Positions 19,613 to 29,200 of a stretch of 64,000 nucleotides of DNA are shown here, piece after piece. The stretch is from an uncultured Sulfitobacter sp. (GTDB lineage: Bacteria; Pseudomonadota; Alphaproteobacteria; Rhodobacterales; Rhodobacteraceae). The stretch is taken from positions 310,001 through 374,000 of the forward strand of contig NZ_CANMFS010000001.1 of NCBI RefSeq assembly GCF_947497275.1, given 5' to 3'. The position numbers and the translations under genes were made by a program. How positions within the stretch are numbered: the first letter of the stretch is position 1; the number at the start of each line of letters is the position of its first letter. A model generated the notes under the pieces. It saw only the letters and a program-made list of their open reading frames with translations. It was not told where the DNA came from and did no database searches.

Positions 19613-20959
19613 ATGACGGCAGGCTTTCCGATCACCGAAGCACAGGTGCGGCAGTATCGCGCCGCGTTACCGGATGCCGCCGATCTGGTGGTGATCGGTG
19701 GCGGCATCATCGGCATTTGCACCGCGATTTTCGCCGCGCGTGGCGGTGCGCGGGTCGTGCTGCTGGAAAAAGGGCTGGTCGCGGCGGAGCAATCGAGCCG
19801 GAACTGGGGCTGGATCCGCCAACAGGGCCGCGATCCGGCAGAAATCCCGATCATGGTCGAGGCCAACCGCCTGTGGCAGCAATTCGCCCGCGAGACCAAT
19901 GAGGACATCGGGTTGGTGCAGGCCGGAGTTACCTATCTCGCGACGAGCCGTGCGGCCATCGAAGGTTACGATCGCTGGCTCGTGGATGCGCGCGCCAACG
20001 GGCTCGACAGCCGTTTGTTGAGCGCGGCAGAGGTGGCGCAGATGTATCCGGGAATGTCCGCCCGGCCCGCAGGCGCGCTGCACACGCCATCCGATCTGCG
20101 CGCCGAACCATGGGTGGCGGTGCCCGCACTGGCCGAGATCGCGGCGCGCGAGGGCGTGACGATCATCGAGCGGTGTGCGGTGCGGTGCCTCGATCTTGCG
20201 GCGGGACGGGTAGCGGGCGTCGTCACCGAGATAGGCCGTGTGGCCGCTCCGCGGGTCGTGCTGGCGGGGGGTGCGTGGTCGGCCCTGTTCCTGCGCAACC
20301 ACGGCGTCGCGCTGCCGCAGCTGTCGGTGCGCGCGCAAGTGGCCGCGACCGAACGCTTGCCCGACATCGGCCAGATCGCGACGTCGTCGGCCAAGCTCGC
20401 GTTCCGCCGCCGTGCCGATGGCGGCTACACGCTCGCACCGAAGGGGCTGGCGCATCTTTATATCGGTCCCGATGCATTTCGCAGTTTCACGAGCTTTCTG
20501 CCGCAGTTGCTGATCGATCCGTTCGGGCAACGGTATTTCCCCGCCGCCCCCACAGGATTTCCCGACGCGTGGAGTACCAAGAGGCGCTGGAGCGGTGATG
20601 CATTAAGCCCCTTCGAGCGGATGCGCATCCTCGACCCCAAGCCCGATGCGAAGCGTATGGTGCGGCTTGCAAGGGATTTCGAGGCTCTGTTTCCAAAGCT
20701 CGGCACCGTGCGACTCAAGCGGACCTGGGCCGGAATGATCGACACAATGCCCGACGTCGTGCCGGTGGTGGATCACACCCCGATCAACGGGCTGATCGTC
20801 GGCACTGGGATGAGCGGGCACGGATTTGGTATTGGTCCCGCAATGGGTCGCATCCTCGCCGATCTCGCGGCGGGCCGCGCGGCGGGCCACGACATGCGGC
20901 GCTTTCGGTTCAGCCGATTTTCCGATGGATCGGCGATTGTGCCCGGACCTGACGTTTGA
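19613..20959 (+). CDS. FAD-dependent amino-acid oxidase/dehydrogenase (DadA family)
   Basis: A 448-residue flavoprotein. The FAD-binding VIGGGIIGICTAIFAARGG begins near residue 27, then EQSSRNWGWIRQQGRDP, a segment seen in the DadA/GlyOx group, and the C-terminal GLIVGTGMSGHGFGIGPAMG that closes the FAD site. It probably oxidises an amino acid or amine, perhaps one released by the neighbouring M20 enzyme. It follows the ArgE-like gene after 21 bases. Confidence 0.87.
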   Translation: MTAGFPITEAQVRQYRAALPDAADLVVIGGGIIGICTAIFAARGGARVVLLEKGLVAAEQSSRNWGWIRQQGRDPAEIPIMVEANRLWQQFARETNEDIGLVQAGVTYLATSRAAIEGYDRWLVDARANGLDSRLLSAAEVAQMYPGMSARPAGALHTPSDLRAEPWVAVPALAEIAAREGVTIIERCAVRCLDLAAGRVAGVVTEIGRVAAPRVVLAGGAWSALFLRNHGVALPQLSVRAQVAATERLPDIGQIATSSAKLAFRRRADGGYTLAPKGLAHLYIGPDAFRSFTSFLPQLLIDPFGQRYFPAAPTGFPDAWSTKRRWSGDALSPFERMRILDPKPDAKRMVRLARDFEALFPKLGTVRLKRTWAGMIDTMPDVVPVVDHTPINGLIVGTGMSGHGFGIGPAMGRILADLAAGRAAGHDMRRFRFSRFSDGSAIVPGPDV

Positions 20960-21118
20960 CACGGGGCCGCTGATTTCAACCGCCGCAAGTGGCTTTCGGC
21001 GCGCGCTCAAGGTGTTAAAAGCGCATCAGAGACTGACGCCCGTGCCCACTCTGCCGGCCACCGGCGGGTCACGCAGCAGTGGCCGCTCCTGTTCAAACTA
21101 ACGCAAGGATCCTGACCG

Positions 21119-22282
21119 ATGCCCGTAAAGAACCGATTTGCCGAGCTCCATTCCGATATCACCGCCTGGCGCCGCGATCTGCACCAGCATCCCGAAATCC
21201 TGTTCGAGACCCACCGCACCTCGGCCACAGTGGCCGCGAAACTGCGTGCGTTCGGCTGTGACGAGGTGGTCGAAGGGATCGGACGGACCGGTGTCGTGGG
21301 GGTGATCAAGGGACGCAGCACCGCGTCGGGCAAGGTGATCGGCCTGCGCGCGGACATGGACGCTTTGCCCATCCACGAACAGACCGGTCTGGACTATGCG
21401 TCGAAGACGCCGGACGCAATGCACGCCTGCGGACACGACGGGCACACAGCCATGTTGCTGGGGGCGGCGCAATACCTGGCGGAGACGCGCAACTTCGATG
21501 GAACGGCGGTCGTTATCTTCCAGCCCGCCGAAGAAGGCGGTGGCGGCGCGAAGGTGATGTGCGACGATAATCTGATGACACGCTGGGGCATTCAGGAAGT
21601 ATACGGGATGCACAACTGGCCCGGTATGCCCGCGGGCAGTTTCGCCATCCGCCCCGGCGCGTTCTTCGCCGCCACGGACCTGCTGGATATCGAGATAGAG
21701 GGCCTCGGCGGACACGCGGCCAAACCGAACGAAACGGTAGATCCCACGGTCATCGCGTCTCAGATCGTTACCGCGCTGCAGACAATCGCAAGCCGCAACG
21801 CGGATCCCGTCAGCAATATCGTGGTGTCGATCACATCGTTTCAGACTGCGTCGAACGCCTATAACGTCATCCCCCAGACTGTGACCCTGAAGGGAACCGT
21901 GCGCACAATGTTGCCCGGGATGCGCGATCTGGCGGACAAGCGGGTAAACGAGATCTGCAGCGGTATCGCAGCGGCAATGGGCGGGCAGGCGCGGGTCAGC
22001 TACTACCGGAATTACCCGGTAATGGTAAACCATCCTGACCAGACGGAATTCGCGGCACAGGTGGCCCGATCGGTCGCCGGATCGTGCGAAGATGCGCCGC
22101 ACGTCATGGGGGGCGAGGATTTCGCTTTCATGCTCCAAGAGCGCCCCGGCGCCTATATTCTAGTAGGCAACGGAGACAGCGCGCGGGTGCACCATCCGCT
22201 ATACAACTTCGACGACGAAGTTATTCCCGCCGGGTGCAGCTGGTGGGCCGGCATCGTGGAACAGCGCATGCCCGCCGCCTGA
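21119..22282 (+). CDS. M20 family amidohydrolase (hippurate hydrolase/aminoacylase type)
   Basis: A 387-residue metal-dependent amidohydrolase. Motifs in order: RRDLHQHPEI near residue 18, GLRADMDALP near 77, HACGHDGHTAMLLGAA near 102, QPAEEGGGGA near 137 and the final HVMGGEDFAFM. The family cleaves N-acyl amino acids such as hippurate or N-acetyl amino acids. AAGGATCC lies before ATG 21119. The 159-base gap upstream could hold its own promoter, but the strand and theme suggest that it belongs with the peptide-import locus. Confidence 0.9.
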   Translation: MPVKNRFAELHSDITAWRRDLHQHPEILFETHRTSATVAAKLRAFGCDEVVEGIGRTGVVGVIKGRSTASGKVIGLRADMDALPIHEQTGLDYASKTPDAMHACGHDGHTAMLLGAAQYLAETRNFDGTAVVIFQPAEEGGGGAKVMCDDNLMTRWGIQEVYGMHNWPGMPAGSFAIRPGAFFAATDLLDIEIEGLGGHAAKPNETVDPTVIASQIVTALQTIASRNADPVSNIVVSITSFQTASNAYNVIPQTVTLKGTVRTMLPGMRDLADKRVNEICSGIAAAMGGQARVSYYRNYPVMVNHPDQTEFAAQVARSVAGSCEDAPHVMGGEDFAFMLQERPGAYILVGNGDSARVHHPLYNFDDEVIPAGCSWWAGIVEQRMPAA

Positions 22283-22293
22283 ACGCGATTTGA

Positions 22294-23355
22294 TCAGCGA
22301 CCCTGCGTCAGCAATTTGCGGTAGATCGCCAGCAGACTTTGCGCTTCGGTTTCGAGCGAGAAATGATCTTCTACGCGCTGGCGCGCGGTCTCTCGCCACC
22401 GCTGCAACCGGTCGGGATCCCCGAGCGCCGCGTCGATTGCGGCGGCGAGGGCAGGGATGTCATCGGGTGGTACCAGCGTGCCGGTTGTACCGTCGTCGAC
22501 AAGCGCCTCGAATGCGCCCACGCGCGTGGCGACCACCGGGCAACCGGTCGCCATCGCCTCGATGGGCGTAAGGCCGAAACCCTCCCAACGCTGCGGCGCG
22601 ACGTAAAGATCGAGGATGGCGTACCAGTCTGCCATCGCCTCGGTCGGGACTTCGGGCATGAACAGGATGCGCCCCTCCAGACCCGCCTTGCGGACGTCGT
22701 CGCGCAAGGCTTCGAGAAACCGCGTATCCGCGTCGCCGACGGCGCGGCCCATCACCAGTGCTTTGGCGTCCGGATGACGGTCGAGCACGCGGATCAGGGC
22801 GTGGACGTAGGCGTCAGTGCCTTTTTGCGCGCGGATCCGTCCGTAACAGCCGATCAGCGGGCCGTCCGGCGGCATACCCAACCGCATGCGCAACGCGCGA
22901 CGGTCGCGCTCGGGCGCAAAGCCTTCGATGTCGATTCCATGCATGATTACGGTCGCGGGGCATTCAAGGTATGCGGCCGTCTTGTCCGACGTCGCGACGA
23001 TGGCGTCCATGCGCCTGATCAACCACCGTGTGAGGCCGGTCTGCTTGCGCTGCGAGGCAGAGGTGAACATCAACCGCAGACGCTTGCCCAGCAGGTATTT
23101 CAGCGCCAGTCCGGCGATCATCTCAAGATTGCGCCGCGCATGCCAGACCCGCGCGCCGTCAGGCCCCGAACGCGGCATTGTGATCAGTGCACGCAGCGGG
23201 ATCTGTGGCACCTCGGGTGGCAATACGGGACCGGTCGCGACGATGCCGATGTCGCGCGCCTGCACCGGCACCAGACGCACCACCGTCGCGGTCACACCGG
23301 ACAGGCGGCGTTTGAAATTCGGCGCGATGACTTGCACGTCCTTCAGATGTGTCAT
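22294..23355 (-). CDS. lpcC: LPS core glycosyltransferase family 4, LpcC-like
   Basis: A 353-residue GT-B glycosyltransferase. The start VQVIAPNFKRRLSGVTATV matches the beginning I know for the Rhizobium LPS-core mannosyltransferase LpcC. The acceptor half carries TSASQRKQTGLTRWLIRRMDA, and the donor half has GCYGRIRAQKGTD and EGFGLTPIEAMATGCPVVAT. It overlaps the waaA stop by four bases (ATGA), so the two are translated together, fitting sugar addition onto Kdo. The exact sugar is inferred from the relative. Confidence 0.8.
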   Translation of the reverse strand: MTHLKDVQVIAPNFKRRLSGVTATVVRLVPVQARDIGIVATGPVLPPEVPQIPLRALITMPRSGPDGARVWHARRNLEMIAGLALKYLLGKRLRLMFTSASQRKQTGLTRWLIRRMDAIVATSDKTAAYLECPATVIMHGIDIEGFAPERDRRALRMRLGMPPDGPLIGCYGRIRAQKGTDAYVHALIRVLDRHPDAKALVMGRAVGDADTRFLEALRDDVRKAGLEGRILFMPEVPTEAMADWYAILDLYVAPQRWEGFGLTPIEAMATGCPVVATRVGAFEALVDDGTTGTLVPPDDIPALAAAIDAALGDPDRLQRWRETARQRVEDHFSLETEAQSLLAIYRKLLTQGR

Positions 23356-24632
23356 GGGTCGAGCCTCAATGCGCTGATAAGGCGGGCGGCAATGGAATCG
23401 AGCTTGCCGGTTTCGGCCCGCGCAAAGCTATGGGCGGCGCGGATCGCCCTGTCTCGGGCGGCGTCATCCGCCAGAAGATCCGCCACCCGCTGCGCCAGAT
23501 CGGCGCTGTCGGCCACCAACCGGGCAGCACCGGCTTGCTCCATTGCGGCGAAAGTCTCGGCGAAGTTGAACACATGATTGCCCGACAGGACCATCGCGCC
23601 CGATTGCGCCACCTCGAACGGATTGTGGCCTCCGATGGGGCGCAGGGAGCCGCCCAGAAAAACGATGTCGCCAAGGGCGAACCAATTGCCCAACTCGCCC
23701 AGCGTATCGGCCAGATAGACCGCTCCGCCGGGCGCATCGCCGCGCGTGCGGCGGGTGAAGGGCATACCGGTGTCCGCGATCAATCGGGCCACTTCGCCGC
23801 CGCGCTCCGGGTGGCGGGGCACCAGTATCAAATGCAGGTCGGCAAACTCTTTGCGCAACGCCGCATGGGCGGAGAGCACGATCTCTTCCTCGCCGGGATG
23901 GGTGGAGGCGGCGATCCAGACCGGGCGGTTGAGCAGGGCGGCACGTGCCTCGAAAAGCGTGTCATCGTCCGTGGGCAGAGGCCCGGCGAACGATTTGAGG
24001 TTCTGACCGCGCGCAACGCGCGGCGCGGGGGCATGCATCCGCAGCATCGTCTGCGCCATTGCGTCGTTCTGGGTCAGGATCAGATCGAAGACGTCGAACA
24101 GATAGCGCGCAAGCTTCGGTCGCTTTTCCCATGCGCGCACTGATCGTTCCGACAGCCGCGCGTTGACCAGCGCCATCGCCGCGCCGCTGGCGTGTGTGCG
24201 GCGCAGCATCTGCGGCCAAAGCTCGCTTTCGACAAAGATCGCGGCGTCGGGCCTCCAGTGACGCAAAAATCGCTTGAGTGGCCCGGGCGCGTCGAGGGGG
24301 GCAAACTGGTGCACCGTGCGCGGCGGCATCCGCTGCGCCACCAGTGTGGCGGAAGTGGCGGTCCCGGAGGTGATGAGGAATCGCGCCTGCGGCAGCGCCA
24401 CGCCCATCCGGGTGATCAACGCCAGCACCGACAGGCTTTCGCCGACAGAGGCTGCGTGGAACCACACCAGCGCACCTGCGCGTCGCTCTTGTGTCGCGTG
24501 GCCCAGACGTTCGTGGCAACGCGGCACCGAGACACCCGCACGGCGCAGTTTATTAGTGGTCGCCCGCGCGACGAAGGGAACCAGCAGAACGCTCAGCGCC
24601 ACATAGAGGCGATAAGAGGGAGGGGCACGCAC
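23352..24632 (-). CDS. waaA: 3-deoxy-D-manno-octulosonic acid transferase
   Basis: A 426-residue Kdo transferase (KdtA/WaaA), which adds Kdo to lipid A precursor at the inner face of the cytoplasmic membrane. An N-terminal hydrophobic anchor precedes the acceptor-site motif WFHAASVGESLS near residue 57, and the donor site is GGSLRPIGGHNPFE near residue 336. The start is GTG 24632, 14 bases after the moaA stop. Operon order moaA-waaA-glycosyltransferase on the minus strand. Confidence 0.93.
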   Translation of the reverse strand: MRAPPSYRLYVALSVLLVPFVARATTNKLRRAGVSVPRCHERLGHATQERRAGALVWFHAASVGESLSVLALITRMGVALPQARFLITSGTATSATLVAQRMPPRTVHQFAPLDAPGPLKRFLRHWRPDAAIFVESELWPQMLRRTHASGAAMALVNARLSERSVRAWEKRPKLARYLFDVFDLILTQNDAMAQTMLRMHAPAPRVARGQNLKSFAGPLPTDDDTLFEARAALLNRPVWIAASTHPGEEEIVLSAHAALRKEFADLHLILVPRHPERGGEVARLIADTGMPFTRRTRGDAPGGAVYLADTLGELGNWFALGDIVFLGGSLRPIGGHNPFEVAQSGAMVLSGNHVFNFAETFAAMEQAGAARLVADSADLAQRVADLLADDAARDRAIRAAHSFARAETGKLDSIAARLISALRLDP

Positions 24633-24646
24633 GGGCGGGGGCCGGA

Positions 24647-25654
24647 TCAGCCGCCGGTGTGGCTCATGTGGCGCGGCATCTGTCCGCCCGCCGTCTGGCG
24701 CGAATAATCGAAATCATGCCCCTTCGGCTTGAGATTGATGGCGGCGCGAATGGCCTCTTCGAGCGGTGCATCGTCGTTCGGATGGGCGCGCAGCGGCGCG
24801 CGCAGATCTGCGCTGTCCTCCTGACCGAGACACAGGTAGATTTCGCCGGTGCAGGTGATGCGCACACGGTTGCAGCTTTCGCAGAAATTATGGCTAAGCG
24901 GGGTGATGAAGCCGATCTTTTGACCGGTTTCCTCAAGCCGGACATAGCGCGCGGGCCCGCCGGTGCGCTCTGCCAGATCGGTCACGGTGTAGTGCTTGGC
25001 GTATTCGGCGCGTACATCGCGCAGGGACCAGTATTGATCCAGCCGGTCCTCATTGCCCAGATCGCCCATCGGCATCACCTCGATCCACGTGAGATCCATG
25101 TCACGCGACGCGCACCATTCGGTGATGTGGCGCAATTCCGGTTCGTTGAACCCCTTTAGGGCAACCGCGTTGATCTTGACCCGCAATCCAGCCGCCTGTG
25201 CGGCATCGATCCCGCGTAGAACCTGCGCGAGGCGCCCCCAGCGGGTAACTTCGGCAAATTTCGCCTCGTCGAGCGTATCGAGCGAAATGTTGACCCGGCG
25301 GACACCCGCCGAAAACAGATCCTTGGCGTATTTCTCAAGTTGGCTGCCGTTGGTCGTGAGTGTCAGTTCCTTGAGGGTTCCGGCATCCAAATGGCGCTTC
25401 ATGCCATCGAAAAACGTCATGATCCCGCGCCGGACCAACGGCTCGCCGCCCGTGATGCGCAGCTTTTCGACGCCAAGCCCGATGAAGGTGGAACACATCC
25501 GGTCCAGCTCTTCGAGCGTCAGCAGCTCTTTCTTGGGCAGGAAGGTCATGTTTTCGGACATGCAGTAAACGCAACGGAAATCGCAGCGGTCCGTCACGGA
25601 AACGCGCAGATAGGTGATCGCGCGGGCGAATGGATCAATAAGCGGTGTTGTCAT
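24647..25654 (-). CDS. moaA: GTP 3',8-cyclase (molybdenum cofactor biosynthesis protein A)
   Basis: A 335-residue radical SAM enzyme that starts molybdenum cofactor synthesis by cyclising GTP. The SAM cluster motif is C24-x3-C28-x2-C31, followed by [11 protein letters not shown]. The second cluster is held by [18 protein letters not shown] near residue 255. It ends in GG, as the active C terminus of MoaA should. ATG 25654 is used because [19 protein letters not shown] is the family beginning; a TTG 12 codons upstream is in frame. No strong ribosome site is seen. Confidence 0.95.
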   Translation of the reverse strand: MTTPLIDPFARAITYLRVSVTDRCDFRCVYCMSENMTFLPKKELLTLEELDRMCSTFIGLGVEKLRITGGEPLVRRGIMTFFDGMKRHLDAGTLKELTLTTNGSQLEKYAKDLFSAGVRRVNISLDTLDEAKFAEVTRWGRLAQVLRGIDAAQAAGLRVKINAVALKGFNEPELRHITEWCASRDMDLTWIEVMPMGDLGNEDRLDQYWSLRDVRAEYAKHYTVTDLAERTGGPARYVRLEETGQKIGFITPLSHNFCESCNRVRITCTGEIYLCLGQEDSADLRAPLRAHPNDDAPLEEAIRAAINLKPKGHDFDYSRQTAGGQMPRHMSHTGG

Positions 25655-25706
25655 GGCCACAGTGGTAAAGGTTGGCCGAAAAGGGGGCAAGCGGCATTTC
25701 AGGTGA

Positions 25707-25736
25707 TTGATAGCGGTCCGGCCACACTATAGTGTG
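25707..25736 (+). promoter_or_regulatory. Candidate promoter with overlapping palindrome
   Basis: TTGATA (25707-25712) and TATAGT (25728-25733) are 15 bases apart, slightly short. The perfect 14-bp palindrome CACACTATAGTGTG (25723-25736) covers the putative -10 box. Transcription would start at or very near ATG 25743, so the mRNA could be nearly leaderless. It might also serve moaA on the other strand. Confidence 0.35.
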
Positions 25737-25742
25737 ATCTGC

Positions 25743-26270
25743 ATGACTCGTACCAATTATTTCCCGTTTGCCCTTTTGCCTGCCGTGCTTGGCCTTGGCG
25801 CCTGCGCACAGTTCGGCATGGGCCAGCCCGATGATACCGTACGACCCGGCGCTGCCGCGCAGGTTTCGGTAAATGACAACGCTGCGGTGCCGTCGGATTC
25901 GGCGCTCACCTCGGCGCCGCCGCCGCCTGCGGCTGCCAGAACGCAGGAAGCGTTGGACACCACGTCGGCTGCACAACGGGCGCAGGCTGCGGCACCGGCG
26001 GCGAAGCAGACGGATTCGAAGCTGCTCGGAACGACCATCGCCAGTCTCGGCAGCCCGACTGAACCGGGGTTCTGGCTCAAGACGCCGTTGGTGAAGGACG
26101 AAACGAAGGGCCGGGTGACGAACAAGGCGACGGGCAAGTCTTCTGCCGTGACGCTGATCCCGATCGATGGACCGGCATCAGGGGGCAGCCGCCTGTCGCT
26201 GCCCGCGCTGCGGCTGATCGGCGCGTCGCTGACCGATCTCACCGAAGTCGAAGTCACGCTTGAAGGCTGA
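25743..26270 (+). CDS. Lipoprotein of unknown function
   Basis: A 175-residue predicted lipoprotein. The signal sequence ends in the lipobox LGLGAC, giving lipidated Cys near residue 22. A Pro/Ala-rich low-complexity linker (about residues 40-90) leads to a small folded domain containing GFWLKTPLVKDETKGRV and ALRLIGASLTDLTEVEV. Similar short proteins with a D-rhamnose-lectin-unlike, beta-rich end occur in Rhodobacterales, but I do not recognise a named family. No Shine-Dalgarno sequence precedes ATG 25743. Convergent with the AlkD-like gene. Confidence 0.75.
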   Translation: MTRTNYFPFALLPAVLGLGACAQFGMGQPDDTVRPGAAAQVSVNDNAAVPSDSALTSAPPPPAAARTQEALDTTSAAQRAQAAAPAAKQTDSKLLGTTIASLGSPTEPGFWLKTPLVKDETKGRVTNKATGKSSAVTLIPIDGPASGGSRLSLPALRLIGASLTDLTEVEVTLEG

Positions 26271-26306
26271 GCGCGGACTATTGAACGCGCCCGGTCCAGC
26301 TGATCA

Positions 26307-27035
26307 TTATGCCATCAGACGTGCGGCTTCCTTGACCGCGAAAGGTTTCATCCGAGGTCCATGGTCTTGCAGAAACGCGCGCACCCGATCCGCGTCGTGT
26401 TTGCTCAAATCGCGCAGCCACCATGCGACGGCTTTCTGAATAAACCAGCGATGGTCATCGACATAATCCGCGGCCCAGCCGAGAATGCGGGTGCGCGCGG
26501 CAATTTCCTCGGGTTTCGGGTTGTTCTGTTTGGTCCACGGCAAGGTGACGATAAGGGCGGCGCGTTTCGTCCACAGATGGTCAGATCGGGTCCATGCCTC
26601 TACGTCGTCAAGCCGTGTGGGATCGGCGACCAGCCGCTTTTGACCCGCCATGCAGACGTGGTCGGCGATGGTCCAGCTGTCAAAATCGGGCACCCAAGAC
26701 GCGATCAGCGCCCAGGCGGCGGAATCGTCGGGGCGCAGCCGGGCCTGCGTCAACAGTTTGGCGGCGGCGACGCGCGCCTCGAATATATCCGTCTGCCAAA
26801 GGCCATCCGCAACGTCCAGCCGCTCGGGAAGCGCAAGTTCGGTGCGCCACTGTTGGGTAAGATCGTTCAGCTGGGGGTTGGTCAGACCAAGATAGACGCG
26901 CGCGGTCTTGTGATAGCTGCGCATGCCCGCCGCGCGTTCGGGATCGGCCAGCGCTTCCAGCTGTGCCAGGAACGTCGCATGGCGCGCATCGTTTGCGGTG
27001 TTTTCAGGTGTCTCTGGCTGTTCTTCCACGATCAA
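26307..27035 (-). CDS. DNA alkylation repair protein, AlkD-like
   Basis: A 242-residue HEAT-repeat protein of the AlkD family, DNA glycosylases that release alkylated bases such as 7-methylguanine. Trp121 and Asp125 in DSWTIADHV have the spacing of the Trp/Asp pair used by Bacillus AlkD, and the later FIQKAVAWWLRDLSKHD supplies the third aromatic. The start is TTG 27035, overlapping the glmU stop (TTGA), so it is translated with glmU although the functions are unrelated. Confidence 0.85.
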   Translation of the reverse strand: MIVEEQPETPENTANDARHATFLAQLEALADPERAAGMRSYHKTARVYLGLTNPQLNDLTQQWRTELALPERLDVADGLWQTDIFEARVAAAKLLTQARLRPDDSAAWALIASWVPDFDSWTIADHVCMAGQKRLVADPTRLDDVEAWTRSDHLWTKRAALIVTLPWTKQNNPKPEEIAARTRILGWAADYVDDHRWFIQKAVAWWLRDLSKHDADRVRAFLQDHGPRMKPFAVKEAARLMA

Positions 27036-28384
27036 CTGCTCCGTTGCTGTTTGGCTTTTTTGGCCCGAAGCATTTCCATCAGCTTGCGCGCCATGCCCGC
27101 TTTTTCGACCTGCGGCGCGCGCGCGAGCGCCAGCGCATCCTCGTCCACATCCGACGTGATGACCGAACCCGAACCCGTCATCGCCCCGTCGCCGATGTGC
27201 ACGGGCGCGACGAGCATGGTGTTCGAGCCAATGAAACTATGCGCACCGATATGGGTGTGATGTTTCATTACGCCATCGTAATTGCAGGTGATCGTGCCCG
27301 CGCCGATGTTGGCGGACGCGCCTACGAAGGCATCGCCGATATAGCTCAGATGATTGACCTTGGCCCCCTCGCTGATCACGGCATTCTTGATTTCGACGAA
27401 GTTGCCGACGCGGGCGTTCTCGGACAGCTCGGCACCGGGGCGCAACCGGGCGTAGGGCCCGACCACTGCGCCGCGAGACACGTGGCAGCCTTCGAGATGG
27501 CTGAACGCGCGGATGGTCGCGCCGCTCTCTACCGTGACGCCGGGTCCGAAAACGACGTTCGGCTCGATCCGCGTATCGCGCCCGATCACGGTGTCGCGGG
27601 CCAGAAACACGGTATCGGGGGCCTGGAAGGCAACGCCGTTTTCGATCAGAGCCGCGCGCGCGCGGGCTTGAAAAGCGGCTTCGGCCTCGGCCAGTTGCGC
27701 GCGCGAGTTCACACCGAGCGTTTCCGCCTCCGCGCAGGTAACCGCAGTCGCGCTCAACCCGCGGCTGCGGGCCAGTGCGACGATGTCGGTGAGGTAGTAT
27801 TCGCGGGACGCGTTGTCGTTGCCGACGCCCGCGATCAGATCGAACAGCAGCGACGCCTTGCAGGCCACAACGCCACTGTTGCACAGGGTGATCGCGCGCT
27901 CGGCCTCCGTCGCGTCCTTGTACTCGACGATGCGCTCCAGTTCATTTCCGTCCAGCACCAGCCGACCGTAGCGGCCGGGGTCGCGCGCGTCGAAGCCCAG
28001 AACAACGACGTCGCTGCCCTCGGCCGCGCCCATCATCCGCTCCAGCGTGTCGGGCGAGACGAAAGGCGTGTCGCCGTACAGCACGATCGCGGTACCGTCG
28101 AAATCCTTCAGTGCGGCGCGGGCCTGATCTACGGCATGTGCGGTGCCAAGTTGTTCTTCCTGTACGACGACCGTTGCGGTTTCGTCGTAGCCGCGCGCCA
28201 CTGCGCCGACCTGTCCGGCCCCGTGCCCGGCAACGACAACGGTGTGTTCGGGGTCGAGCGTTGCACCGGCGGCCATGGCGTGGACCAGCATCGGCTCGGT
28301 CGCGATGGGATGAAGCACCTTCGGAAGGTCCGAATTCATCCGCGTGCCTTTGCCCGCCGCGAGAATGATGAGGCTCGTTTTCAT
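27032..28384 (-). CDS. glmU: Bifunctional UDP-GlcNAc pyrophosphorylase / GlcN-1-P acetyltransferase
   Basis: A 450-residue cytoplasmic enzyme making UDP-N-acetylglucosamine for peptidoglycan and LPS. The uridylyltransferase half opens with LAAGKGTRMNSDLPKVLHP and has YGDTPFVSP near residue 100. From about residue 250 the left-handed beta-helix hexapeptide repeats of the acetyltransferase domain begin, ending with HIGAHSFIGSNTMLVAPVHI. It is divergent from the HAD gene across 141 bases. Confidence 0.96.
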   Translation of the reverse strand: MKTSLIILAAGKGTRMNSDLPKVLHPIATEPMLVHAMAAGATLDPEHTVVVAGHGAGQVGAVARGYDETATVVVQEEQLGTAHAVDQARAALKDFDGTAIVLYGDTPFVSPDTLERMMGAAEGSDVVVLGFDARDPGRYGRLVLDGNELERIVEYKDATEAERAITLCNSGVVACKASLLFDLIAGVGNDNASREYYLTDIVALARSRGLSATAVTCAEAETLGVNSRAQLAEAEAAFQARARAALIENGVAFQAPDTVFLARDTVIGRDTRIEPNVVFGPGVTVESGATIRAFSHLEGCHVSRGAVVGPYARLRPGAELSENARVGNFVEIKNAVISEGAKVNHLSYIGDAFVGASANIGAGTITCNYDGVMKHHTHIGAHSFIGSNTMLVAPVHIGDGAMTGSGSVITSDVDEDALALARAPQVEKAGMARKLMEMLRAKKAKQQRSS

Positions 28385-28525
28385 GGGAGGTCCGCCCTTG
28401 CTGTTTCGATGCCTTCTTGAGCGATATTGCGGTATGGTACAAGCTCATCGCGGGCCTGCGCGCATGGCGACTTGTTTTGGCACCGGCGCCGCGCTACGCC
28501 GGTAAAGACCATGGGGAGCGCGTGG

Positions 28526-29197
28526 ATGAAAACAGTTGTATTCGATCTCGATGGCACATTAGCCGATACCAGCGGTGATCTGATCGCTGCGGCCAACGCG
28601 TGTTTTCGCGATATGGGGGCGGGCGATCTGTTGGATCCGCGCGCCGACGCGGGCACCGCGCTGCGCGGCGGTCGGGCGATGCTACGGCTGGGGATGGAAC
28701 GGTTGGGGCGGGCAGCACACGATCCGTTGATCGACGCCTATTACCAGCCGCTTCTGGATCATTACGCCCGCGAGATCAGTACCCACACCCGCCTTTACGA
28801 CGGCGCGATGGACGCGGTCGCGATGCTCAAGTCGCGTGGCTATCTGGTGGCGATTTGCACGAACAAACCGGAAGGTCTGGCGCGTGAGTTGCTGGGCCGG
28901 CTTGGTGTTCTGGAACACTTTGGGGCGATGCTTGGCGCGGACAGTCTCGCTGTGCGCAAACCCGACCCCGAGCACCTGTTCGAGACCGTGCGCCGCGCGG
29001 GAGGCGCGCCGGAACGCTGTGTGCTGATCGGCGACAGCGTGACCGACAGGGATACGTCGACAGCGGCGGGGGTGCCGTCGATCCTGGTCACCTTCGGACC
29101 GGCGGGCGACGACATGGCCGCGCTGGCACCCGAACGGTTGTTGCACCGCTACGGCGATCTGCCCGATATGGTCGACGACCTGTTAAGAGAGGCGTAG
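28526..29197 (+). CDS. gph: HAD phosphatase, phosphoglycolate phosphatase-like
   Basis: A 223-residue HAD hydrolase. Motif I is FDLDGTLADT (Asp7, Asp9), motif II sits in CTNKPEG, and motif IV in IGDSVTDRDTS. A helical cap lies between residues 15 and 80. Closest in pattern to phosphoglycolate phosphatase. Longer in-frame starts exist, but ATG 28526 begins right at the phosphatase fold and has GGGGAG seven bases before it. The aminotransferase gene begins four bases after its stop. Confidence 0.85.
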   Translation: MKTVVFDLDGTLADTSGDLIAAANACFRDMGAGDLLDPRADAGTALRGGRAMLRLGMERLGRAAHDPLIDAYYQPLLDHYAREISTHTRLYDGAMDAVAMLKSRGYLVAICTNKPEGLARELLGRLGVLEHFGAMLGADSLAVRKPDPEHLFETVRRAGGAPERCVLIGDSVTDRDTSTAAGVPSILVTFGPAGDDMAALAPERLLHRYGDLPDMVDDLLREA

Positions 29198-29200
29198 GCG

